Assembly (NCBI GenBank): GCA_946494635.1
Contig: CAMMCS010000017.1
Coordinates: 1 to 18,089, forward strand
Origin: an uncultured Oscillibacter sp.
Lineage (GTDB): Bacteria > Bacillota > Clostridia > Oscillospirales > Oscillospiraceae
Direction: 5' to 3'
DNA: 18,089 nt
Shown: positions 1-5,480 of the stretch, in pieces
Position numbering within the stretch: the first letter of the stretch is position 1
Layout of the letters: each line of letters begins with the position of its first letter
Program-made: the position numbers and the translations under genes
The notes under the pieces: generated by a model
Databases searched by the model: none
Seen by the model: the letters and a program-made list of their open reading frames with translations, nothing else
What the model was told of the DNA's origin: nothing

Positions 1-421
1 CGTGGGCTTGGGCGCTCCTCCTCTCCCCACCGCGCGGGGCGCGGCGGGGGGCCCCTTTCGGTCTTGCCGAAAAGAAAACGGGCCGTACCCGCAAGGGGTA
101 TGCCGCAGCCGTAAGCGGCAGAGCCGCCAACGGCTGCGCGATTGCACGGCCCAAAAGAAAAGAACGCTTTTGGCCGCAACTTTGCACATATGTGCAAAGT
201 TGCTGTACGGGGGTCGGCGTATCGGTGCAAGCGCCGATTTAGGCTCACCTTCGGGCACGCTTGGGCCTTCTACCAGGCCGATACTGCCGTCCCGTGGCGG
301 ATGGTGCGGAGGTCATCGGGGTGGTTGTCGGATGGACTTCCTTCTCTTTCCGCTGCCGCTGGCCGGGCGGTCAGGGACGGCCCGGAGTCCGGGCGCTTCT
401 CGATTTGACCCCGCCGGTCAA
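1..421. repeat. Hairpin-rich intergenic element, no gene
   Basis: This stretch has no ORF with a convincing RBS or recognisable protein. It carries many consecutive inverted repeats: 30-35/39-44, 56-61/67-72, 101-106/115-120, 122-126/131-135, 151-157/167-173, 176-203 (perfect palindrome), 380-386/388-394 and TTGACC/GGTCAA at 405-410/416-421. Longer-range pairings add structure. GGGCCGT (80-86) pairs with ACGGCCC (146-152) around three small hairpins. ACGGG (207-211) pairs with CCCGT (291-295), enclosing GTATCGG (219-225) with CCGATAC (278-284) and two inner helices. It could be a dispersed intergenic repeat, a non-autonomous mobile element or a structured RNA. I do not recognise a named family. 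All pairings were read by eye. Confidence 0.5.
176..203. repeat. Perfect 28-bp palindrome
   Basis: The 14-base arm GCAACTTTGCACAT is followed immediately by its exact reverse complement ATGTGCAAAGTTGC, with no spacer. It sits inside the hairpin-rich element and directly follows an imperfect hairpin (148-157 with 167-175). A spacerless palindrome of this length could be a dimeric-protein binding site, a cruciform, or the core of a dispersed repeat. No T-run follows it, so it is not a terminator. Confidence 0.8.
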
Positions 422-461
422 TTCCTAATTCCTAACTCCTATCTCCTAACTTCTATCTCAA
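420..461. repeat. Degenerate 7-bp tandem repeat (about 6 units)
   Basis: Six consecutive heptamers can be read: AATTCCT (420-426), AATTCCT (427-433), AACTCCT (434-440), ATCTCCT (441-447), AACTTCT (448-454) and ATCTCAA (455-461). On the minus strand the unit is AGGAATT-like. The tract is AT-rich and pyrimidine-biased, in contrast to the GC-rich flanks. It lies between the hairpin-rich element and the first gene. No coding role is apparent. It may be a slipped-strand repeat that forms the right boundary of the element. Confidence 0.7.
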
Positions 462-502
462 CTCTCTACACTATCTTTTATCCCTTCCGCTCCCTGTTCT
501 CT

Positions 503-531
503 CCTGCCGGAGGGCAGGGGGCGGGCTTTTT
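503..531 (+). terminator. Probable Rho-independent terminator
   Basis: CCTGCC (503-508) pairs with GGCAGG (513-518) across the loop GGAG. A G-rich stretch and TTTTT (527-531) follow. The gap between stem and T-run makes this weaker than a textbook terminator. It lies just upstream of the RBS of the small membrane protein, so it could instead be a leader hairpin for that gene. Confidence 0.4.
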
Positions 532-548
532 ATTGAAAGGAGCTTCCC

Positions 549-782
549 ATGAAAGAAAACGATGGAATTCTCGCTCTTTTACAGGATATCAAAGAGCTCC
601 TATGGGGGATCGCCCTGCTGCTGGCAGGTGGTTTTCTCTGCTTGACCGGTGTCATCATCAGCATCACGATCGGCAATTGGGGCATCGTGCTTTTTTTGTT
701 GGGAATTTTTGTGTTCATTGCCGGAACGCTCTATGCCCGGCATGGGTTCAGCCGCCACGAAGTTGTGGAAAAACAGGATTGA
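549..782 (+). CDS. Small two-helix membrane protein, unknown function
   Basis: This 77-residue hypothetical protein starts at ATG 549 behind AAAGGAG (536-542). An acidic/amphipathic N-terminus (residues 1-17) precedes two hydrophobic segments, roughly residues 18-40 and 44-62. A short charged tail ends in VEKQD. The pattern suggests a membrane hairpin with both ends on the same side, probably cytoplasmic. It lies 12 bp upstream of the PgeF-like gene with its own RBS, so the two are probably co-transcribed. I do not recognise the family and assign no function. The good RBS, the hydrophobic pattern and the operon-like spacing support it as a real gene. Confidence 0.7.
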   Translation: MKENDGILALLQDIKELLWGIALLLAGGFLCLTGVIISITIGNWGIVLFLLGIFVFIAGTLYARHGFSRHEVVEKQD

Positions 783-794
783 TCGGAGGCCGCC

Positions 795-1595
795 ATGTCA
801 TTTGTGAACCACGAGCAAAATGGTCTGTTCTGGCTCACCTCCCCCCTGCTGGACGGGGTGCGCCACGGGTTCTCCACCCGGCGGGGCGGGGTGTCCCCGG
901 CCCCGTGGGATACGCTGAATCTGCGCTTCGGCTGCGGGGACACGCCGGAGCATGTGGCCGAGAATTACCGCCGTCTGCTGGGCGCTGTGGAAGTGGCCCC
1001 GGCGCGGGCCGTCCTATCCCTGCAGGTCCACCGGGACGACGTGCGGCTCTGTACCTCCGCTGACGCCGGGAAGGGCCTGATGCAGGAGCGGGACTATGAG
1101 GCCGACGCCCTGATCACCGGCGAAAAGGGCCTGCCTCTTGTGGTGTTCTCCGCCGACTGCGGCACGGTGCTGCTCCACGACCCGGCCGCCGGGTGCGTGG
1201 GGGCCGTCCACGCCGGGTGGCGTGGCTGCGCGGCAGGGATCGTGGAAAAGACGGTGCGGGAGATGGCCCGCCTGCTGGGCGCCCGACCGGAGCGGATTCT
1301 GGCCGCCCTGGGGCCCTGCATCGGAAAATGCTGCTTTGAGACGGACAGCGACGTGCCGGAGGCCATGGCATCCTCTGCCCTGGGGGCGGAGGCGGAGCCC
1401 TACCTGGAGCGGCGGGGCGCCAAGTACCATGTGGACCTGGCCGGGCTGAACCGCCAGTGGCTGCTCCGCGCCGGCGTGCTGCCGGAGCACATTGAGGTCT
1501 GTGGCCTCTGCACCGCCTGCCGCCCAGACCTCTTCTGGTCCCACCGGAAGATGGGCGAGGCCCGGGGCGTCCAGGCCGCTATGATCTGCTTGTAA
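795..1595 (+). CDS. pgeF: PgeF/YfiH (LACC1-like) protein
   Basis: This 266-residue protein belongs to the DUF152/YfiH family, variously described as peptidoglycan editing factor PgeF, polyphenol oxidase or purine nucleoside phosphorylase. Visible signatures in order are GFSTRRGGVS (about 25-34), LNLRFGCGDT (41-50), SLQVH with a metal-ligand His at 79, FSADCGTVLLHDP with Cys 122, AVHAGWRG with His 139, and ALGPCIG...CCFE near 170-185. The His-Cys-His triad matches the family's metal site, and the length is normal. The ATG follows GGAGG (785-789). Characterised homologues act in the cytoplasm, either removing wrongly incorporated L-Ser peptidoglycan precursors (E. coli) or acting on adenosine and inosine (LACC1/FAMIN and some bacterial members). 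The second activity would fit the purine operon downstream, but the sequence does not decide between them. A lipoprotein gene begins 22 bp later. Confidence 0.9.
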   Translation: MSFVNHEQNGLFWLTSPLLDGVRHGFSTRRGGVSPAPWDTLNLRFGCGDTPEHVAENYRRLLGAVEVAPARAVLSLQVHRDDVRLCTSADAGKGLMQERDYEADALITGEKGLPLVVFSADCGTVLLHDPAAGCVGAVHAGWRGCAAGIVEKTVREMARLLGARPERILAALGPCIGKCCFETDSDVPEAMASSALGAEAEPYLERRGAKYHVDLAGLNRQWLLRAGVLPEHIEVCGLCTACRPDLFWSHRKMGEARGVQAAMICL

Positions 1596-1617
1596 ATCTG
1601 CCGGAAGGAGTCTGTCC

Positions 1618-3150
1618 ATGAACAAACGCCTTTTGAATCTGGCCTGCCTTCTGACCGCCATCTGCGTTTTGCTGTCCGGCTGCTGGGAGGATCCGCCTAT
1701 GGATGCCGCGGCAGTCCCCTCCGGCGGGGAAGAGACGGAAGCGGATACCTCTGTCATCCTCCCCGCCCAGTTCTCCCTCCCTTACGTCCCGGACCAGACC
1801 CTGGATCCGCTCACCTGTGCCGACGGCATGCAGCAGGTGGTGGGATCCCTGCTGTATGAGGGGCTGTTCCGCCTGGACCGGCAGCTGGAGCCCCAGCCCT
1901 GCCTGTGCCAGTCCTACAGCTATGACGCCGCCTCGCTGACATACACCTTTGTGCTGCGCTCCGGCGTCACATTTTCCGACGGGACCCCTCTGTCTGCGGC
2001 CGACGCGGCAGACTCCCTGCGGCGGGCGCAGTCCTCCCCGCGGTACGGGAGCCGTCTGGCGTCCGTGGCCTCCATTTCCGCCGGGGAGGGCACGCTGACC
2101 GTCACCCTCTCCGCGCCCAACACCGGCTTCCCCGCCCTGCTGGACATCCCCATTGTCAAGTCCGGCTCGGAGAGCAGCCTGACACCTCTTGGCACCGGGC
2201 CCTATGTCCTGGTGCAGGAGGGTGACGGCGCCTGCCTCACTGCCCGCGCAGACTGGTGGGGCGGCGGCGGACAGCCGGTGGAGCGCATCGCCCTCTCCGC
2301 CGCCCGGGATCGGGACGCCATGCTCTATCAGTTCTCCTCCCACGCGGTACAGCTGATCACCTCCAATCTCATCGGCACAGATCCCATCTCCGCCACCGGA
2401 AATGTCAGTTACCGGGACGCGGACACCACGGTTCTGCACTTTATCGGCATCAACACCCGGCGGACGCTCTTTCAGGACAGTGCCGTCCGACGGGCGCTGA
2501 GCAGGGGAATTAACCGGGATATGCTGGTAAGCGCCGTGCTCTCCGGCCATGGCCGGGCGGCGCAGGCGCCGGTGTCCCCCGTCTCCCCGCTCTATCCCGT
2601 CAGCCAGGACGTACTGTATTCCTATGACGGCTTCGCCTCTGTCATGGCGGAGGCCGGCCTCGCCTCCGGGCAAACCCAGACCGTGACGCTGCTGGTTAAC
2701 GCGGAGAACAGCTTCAAGGTCTCCGCAGCAGAATACCTGGCCGAGGCGCTGTCTGCCTTTGACCTGCAAATCCAGGTGGAGGCCCTGCCCTGGGCGGAGT
2801 ACTCCGCCGCCCTGGCCGCCGGGAATTTTGACCTGTACTACGGCGAGGTCCGGCTTACTGCCGACTGGAACCTCTCTCCCCTGGTGGGCACCGGAGGCGC
2901 TCTGAACTACGGCGGCTGGGCAGATGCCCGGACGGATGAGCTGCTCGCTGCCTTCGCCTCCGCCAGTGACCGGACGGCGGCCATGGCAAATCTGTGTTCC
3001 CACCTGGCGGAACAGGCGCCCATACTGCCTCTGTGCTTCGGCGCCTCTTCGGTCCTGTATCAGACCGGTGTGATCACCGGGCTGGCCCCTACCGCAGCGG
3101 AGCCCTTTTACGATTTGACCTCCTGCCAGATCCATCTGCAGGAGGCGTGA
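1618..3150 (+). CDS. ABC solute-binding lipoprotein, family 5 (peptide/nickel type)
   Basis: This 510-residue extracytoplasmic binding protein starts at ATG 1618 behind AAGGAG (1605-1610). A type II signal peptide ends in the lipobox LLSGC, with Cys 22 as the predicted lipidated residue. A low-complexity acidic linker follows. The mature part carries SBP_bac_5 hallmarks: a 'LDPLTCADG...LLYEGLFRLD' N-terminal region (about 62-85), a 'YTFVLRSGVTFSDGTPLSAADAADSL' segment (about 109-134) and 'LGTGPYVL' near 190-197. The typical ligand is an oligopeptide, but this family also binds nickel, heme and glycans, so no substrate can be assigned. No permease or ATPase adjoins it. It appears to be the last gene of the 549-3150 unit and is followed by a strong terminator. 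Confidence 0.88.
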   Translation: MNKRLLNLACLLTAICVLLSGCWEDPPMDAAAVPSGGEETEADTSVILPAQFSLPYVPDQTLDPLTCADGMQQVVGSLLYEGLFRLDRQLEPQPCLCQSYSYDAASLTYTFVLRSGVTFSDGTPLSAADAADSLRRAQSSPRYGSRLASVASISAGEGTLTVTLSAPNTGFPALLDIPIVKSGSESSLTPLGTGPYVLVQEGDGACLTARADWWGGGGQPVERIALSAARDRDAMLYQFSSHAVQLITSNLIGTDPISATGNVSYRDADTTVLHFIGINTRRTLFQDSAVRRALSRGINRDMLVSAVLSGHGRAAQAPVSPVSPLYPVSQDVLYSYDGFASVMAEAGLASGQTQTVTLLVNAENSFKVSAAEYLAEALSAFDLQIQVEALPWAEYSAALAAGNFDLYYGEVRLTADWNLSPLVGTGGALNYGGWADARTDELLAAFASASDRTAAMANLCSHLAEQAPILPLCFGASSVLYQTGVITGLAPTAAEPFYDLTSCQIHLQEA

Positions 3151-3235
3151 GGCTGACCGGCTCCTCTTCCGCCGCCGCTGCACCGCGGCTGTATAGGCCC
3201 GCTCCGGCACTGTCCCGGACCATGTTCAAAAAGGC

Positions 3236-3270
3236 CCTCCTGGCGCTGCCCGCCAGGGGGTCTTTTTCTT
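3236..3270 (+). terminator. Strong, apparently bidirectional Rho-independent terminator
   Basis: CCTGGCG (3239-3245) pairs with CGCCAGG (3251-3257) across a 5-nt loop. A G-U pair and two C-G pairs extend the stem outward to 3236/3260. TCTTTTTCTTTCT follows on the plus strand. On the minus strand the same stem is followed by GGCCTTTTTG, so it could also stop antisense transcription. It ends the 549-3150 unit. Confidence 0.85.
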
Positions 3271-3297
3271 TCTCCCGGTGCCTTTTCCTCCCCCGGC

Positions 3298-3342
3298 ATC
3301 CCCTTTCGCCAGGGCCGCGCTGAAAGGCCCCTGGGAGGGGAT
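3298..3342. repeat. Imperfect inverted repeat upstream of the regulator
   Basis: ATCCCC (3298-3303) pairs with GGGGAT (3337-3342). CCAGGGCC pairs with GGCCCCTGG inside it, with one bulged C and a short loop. It lies in the 366-bp gap between the lipoprotein gene and the GntR gene, about 100 bp upstream of the regulator promoter, and has no T-run. It may be remnant structure or a regulatory site. Apart from this and the terminator, the gap shows only the promoter and operator listed separately. Confidence 0.4.
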
Positions 3343-3446
3343 CGGCGCCGGGACATGCCCGAAATCCCGCGAGCGCATCTCTCCCCTGTGGAAAAAACGG
3401 CAAGAAAATCGGGAAATTGCGTCGAAATACTAGATAATAAGCCATA

Positions 3447-3475
3447 TTGACAGGCAGTTGAAAAATGAATATGAT
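3447..3475 (+). promoter_or_regulatory. Sigma-70-type promoter of the GntR gene
   Basis: A perfect -35 TTGACA (3447-3452) is separated by exactly 17 nt from -10 TATGAT (3470-3475). The surroundings are AT-rich, unlike the flanking coding DNA. Transcription should start near 3482, inside the operator-like sequence. Confidence 0.85.
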
Positions 3476-3477
3476 AA

Positions 3478-3500
3478 TTTGTATAAAAGTAATACCTTAG
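3478..3500 (+). promoter_or_regulatory. Putative GntR operator O1 (autoregulation)
   Basis: The sequence GTATAAAAGTAATACCTTA (3481-3499) contains GTA and TACCTTA half-sites separated by 9 nt. Read on the opposite strand, the site at 4311-4335 gives GTATAAACGTATTACCTTA, which is the same except at two central positions. O1 covers the predicted transcription start of the regulator, a position suited to autorepression. Binding by the adjacent GntR protein is inferred. Confidence 0.65.
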
Positions 3501-3516
3501 ACATCAGGAGGGCCAC

Positions 3517-4272
3517 ATGCTTCAGCCGGTCATCAGGAAAACGCTGAGCGACAGCGCCAAGGAAAAACTTCGCCAAGACATTATGAGCCGGGATTTCGGA
3601 AGCTCAGGCAAGCTGCCCCCCGAGGAGCAGATGGCAAAGGATCTGAATGTCAGCCGGGTTACGATCCGCTCTGCTTTAAAGGATCTGGAGCAGGAGGGGC
3701 TGGTCTTCCGCATCCACGGGAAGGGCACGTTTATGAATCCGGAAGCCCGGCGAATCCGGGCAAACCTCGGGGAGCTTTCAGAGTTCAGCTCTGTCATTCA
3801 AAAAAACGGCTATGCTCCCAGAATGAGGCTGCTGCGGGTCTGCACAGAACCAGCAGCGGAAATCACCGCAAAATGGCTGCACCTCGCGCCGGGGGCGGAA
3901 TTGATCCGTGTGGAAAAGCTGTATTATGCAGATGAGGCTCCCGCGATTCTCAGCGTGGCGTGGCTCCCGCGGCAGATTTTCCAGGAGGCGCCCACAGAAA
4001 GGGATTGGGCCGCCCGGAACAACTTCGGCCTTCTGTATCAGCAGGCCGGGAAAATTGTGACCCATGACATTGTGGAGCTTTCCTCTGCTTCCCTGCAGGA
4101 AATGGAGGCGGAATTGTCTCAATCCAGCGGGATGACCTGCCAGAGCGTGCTCTGCCTGACAGCCTGCGCCTTTGATCAGGAAAATGAGCCGGCCATTTTC
4201 GGAAAAGCCTTCTATGACACCAATCGCATCCGCTTCCAGCTGTTCCGAAGCCAGGAGGGTGACGGAGCCTGA
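3517..4272 (+). CDS. GntR-family (HutC/UTRA type) transcriptional regulator
   Basis: This 251-residue cytoplasmic DNA-binding regulator starts at ATG 3517 behind AGGAGGG (3506-3512). The N-terminal winged helix-turn-helix spans about residues 5-73, with 'LPPEEQMAKDLNVSRVTIR' and 'LEQEGLVFRIHGKGTF' as the classic GntR recognition helix and wing. The remainder (about 85-245) is a UTRA effector-binding domain like that of HutC/FarR members. The effector is unknown, but the downstream genes make a purine or purine nucleoside plausible. The gene has its own promoter and operator and lies 103 bp upstream of the transport and catabolic operon, which carries a matching operator. The length is normal for the HutC subfamily. 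The family is clear; the repressor role is inferred. Confidence 0.92.
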   Translation: MLQPVIRKTLSDSAKEKLRQDIMSRDFGSSGKLPPEEQMAKDLNVSRVTIRSALKDLEQEGLVFRIHGKGTFMNPEARRIRANLGELSEFSSVIQKNGYAPRMRLLRVCTEPAAEITAKWLHLAPGAELIRVEKLYYADEAPAILSVAWLPRQIFQEAPTERDWAARNNFGLLYQQAGKIVTHDIVELSSASLQEMEAELSQSSGMTCQSVLCLTACAFDQENEPAIFGKAFYDTNRIRFQLFRSQEGDGA

Positions 4273-4274
4273 TG

Positions 4275-4306
4275 CCGGGCTCCGGACACCCGGGATTTTC
4301 TGTTTT
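4275..4306 (+). terminator. Weak terminator-like hairpin after gntR
   Basis: CCGGG (4275-4279) pairs with CCCGG (4289-4293), and the T-rich stretch ATTTTCTGTTTTG follows. The stem is short. It may partly separate regulator transcription from the operon, whose own promoter and operator lie immediately downstream. Confidence 0.4.
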
Positions 4307-4308
4307 GT

Positions 4309-4338
4309 TTATAAGGTAATACGTTTATACCTTATAAT
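4309..4338 (+). promoter_or_regulatory. Probable promoter of the purine operon
   Basis: A consensus -10 TATAAT lies at 4333-4338. The -35 region is poor (TATAAG at 4310-4315 gives 17-nt spacing), which would fit a regulated promoter. The predicted start near 4345 leaves a roughly 30-nt leader containing the RBS of the lipoprotein gene. Confidence 0.6.
4311..4335 (+). promoter_or_regulatory. Putative GntR operator O2 of the purine operon
   Basis: This is an interrupted palindrome with perfect 8-bp arms, ATAAGGTA (4311-4318), a 9-nt centre, then TACCTTAT (4328-4335). It matches O1 in sequence and half-site spacing. Its right arm overlaps the first bases of the TATAAT -10 box at 4333, so a bound protein would block RNA polymerase. 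This is the best-supported control site of the operon. Confidence 0.7.
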
Positions 4339-4375
4339 AAAAATGAAAACAATATGAGGAGAAAGGAAAACACAT

Positions 4376-5392
4376 ATGAGCATTTGGAAGAAGTTCGCCT
4401 GCGCGTTTCTTGCCCTGACGATGCTGCTGGCTCTGGCGGCCTGCGGCGGCACTGATGAGGAGTCTCCCGCCCAGGAGGGCGGCGAAGCTCCCGCTGCGGA
4501 GGAGTCCGGCCATAAGGTCGCCATGATTCTGCCCGGCTCCATCACGGATATGAGCTGGAACTACTCTTCTTATGAGGGGCTCAAGCAGATTGAGGCCACC
4601 GGCGCGGAGATCTCCTATCAGGAGCAGGTGGATACCGCCCAGGTGGAGGACAGCATCCGGACCTATGCCTCCTCCGGCTTTGACCTGATCTACATTGGCA
4701 GCAATATTTTTGAGGAGCAGACACTGGCAGTCGCCCCCGATTTCCCGGATACGACCTTTATCATCATCAGCGGCGCCACAATTCAGGACAACGTCTACAG
4801 CTTCCAGATGTCCGATGCGGAAAAGGGCTTTCTGATGGGCGTTGTGGCCGGCCTGGCGACGGAATCCAACTCTGTGGGGCTGGTTTCCAGCGTGAAGATC
4901 ACGCCCATGCTGAACGCGGAGGCCGGCTTCAAGTACGGCGTCTCCTATGTGAACCCGGATGCCAGCGTCAGCTCCGTAATCACCGGGGACTCCTCTGACA
5001 TTGCCGCCACCAAGGAGACGGCCAAGGCGATGATCTCCGCCGGCGCGGATGTGATCGCAGCCAACTGCAACGCAGCCAGCTCCGGCCCCATCGAGGCCGC
5101 CGAAGAGGACGGCGTCTGCTGTGTGGCCCCCGGCAACGGCTATGAGAGCATTGCCCCCAGCACCCTGCTCACCTCTGTCATCATGGATAACGGCGTGCCC
5201 GTCTACAACATGTATGAGAGGTACCTGGCCGGGGAGCTGCCCACAGAGCTGTACGAGTATACGGCGAAGGACGGCGTGGTCTACATGGGCGAGTGGCAGG
5301 ACAACGCCAAGGCCACCGATGAGGTAAAGGCCAAGGTGCAGGAGGTCTATGAGGATCTCGCCGCCGGCAACATCACCGTCCCCACGGCGTAA
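4376..5392 (+). CDS. BMP-family ABC lipoprotein, probable purine nucleoside binder
   Basis: This 338-residue surface lipoprotein is the solute receptor of the importer encoded by the next three genes. A type II signal peptide ends in LALAAC, with lipidated Cys at 23, followed by an acidic, Ala/Glu-rich linker. From about residue 46 the BMP (PnrA-like) fold begins with 'KVAMILPGSITDMSWNYSSYEGL'. 'DLIYIGSNIFEEQTLAVAPDFPDTTFI' (about 102-128) and 'EKGFLMGVVAGL' (about 148-159) are further family landmarks. BMP proteins such as PnrA/TmpC and NupN/BmpA bind purine nucleosides. Adenine deaminase and xanthine dehydrogenase in the same operon support that ligand, though free bases are also possible. 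The ATG follows GGAGAAAGG (4358-4366). A long stable hairpin lies directly after the stop codon. Confidence 0.92.
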   Translation: MSIWKKFACAFLALTMLLALAACGGTDEESPAQEGGEAPAAEESGHKVAMILPGSITDMSWNYSSYEGLKQIEATGAEISYQEQVDTAQVEDSIRTYASSGFDLIYIGSNIFEEQTLAVAPDFPDTTFIIISGATIQDNVYSFQMSDAEKGFLMGVVAGLATESNSVGLVSSVKITPMLNAEAGFKYGVSYVNPDASVSSVITGDSSDIAATKETAKAMISAGADVIAANCNAASSGPIEAAEEDGVCCVAPGNGYESIAPSTLLTSVIMDNGVPVYNMYERYLAGELPTELYEYTAKDGVVYMGEWQDNAKATDEVKAKVQEVYEDLAAGNITVPTA

Positions 5393-5416
5393 ACCAACAC
5401 GAACAAAATCCGGCCC

Positions 5417-5446
5417 ATACGGCCGTGCATGCGTGCACGGCCGTAT
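5417..5446 (+). promoter_or_regulatory. Intercistronic 13-bp hairpin
   Basis: A perfect 13-bp stem (5417-5429 with 5434-5446) with a TGCG loop lies between the binding-protein gene and the first permease gene. Only three T residues follow, so it is a poor terminator. Such hairpins after solute-binding genes commonly protect the upstream message or partly attenuate readthrough, giving more receptor than permease. That role is inferred. Confidence 0.75.
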
Positions 5447-5480
5447 TTGGGTATTTATGGAAAGTAAGGAGCCTGGTTGC

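Noticed and set aside
80..152. tRNA-like shape: 7-bp outer stem with three inner hairpins
   Set aside because: It lacks the T-loop consensus, invariant D-loop residues, a plausible anticodon arm and a CCA/discriminator context. It is kept only as part of the structured element.
142..408. 88-codon ORF within the hairpin-rich element
   Set aside because: It has no RBS, its composition is not protein-like, and it is crossed by several inverted repeats that explain the sequence better.
2..1063. 353-codon plus-strand open frame over the left edge
   Set aside because: It runs through the hairpin-rich element and into the membrane-protein and pgeF genes in another frame. It has no RBS or recognisable domain, and the protein is Arg/Gly/Pro-rich as expected of a GC-rich shadow frame.
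1579..3210. 543-codon minus-strand open frame opposite the lipoprotein gene
   Set aside because: The plus strand has an RBS, a lipobox and SBP_bac_5 motifs. The antisense frame shows only GC-driven Gly/Arg/Gln-rich sequence.
4273..4375. Possible purine riboswitch in the operon leader
   Set aside because: Only about 30 nt separate the predicted transcription start from the start codon, with no three-way junction or conserved loop sequences. Control by the GntR operator explains the region.
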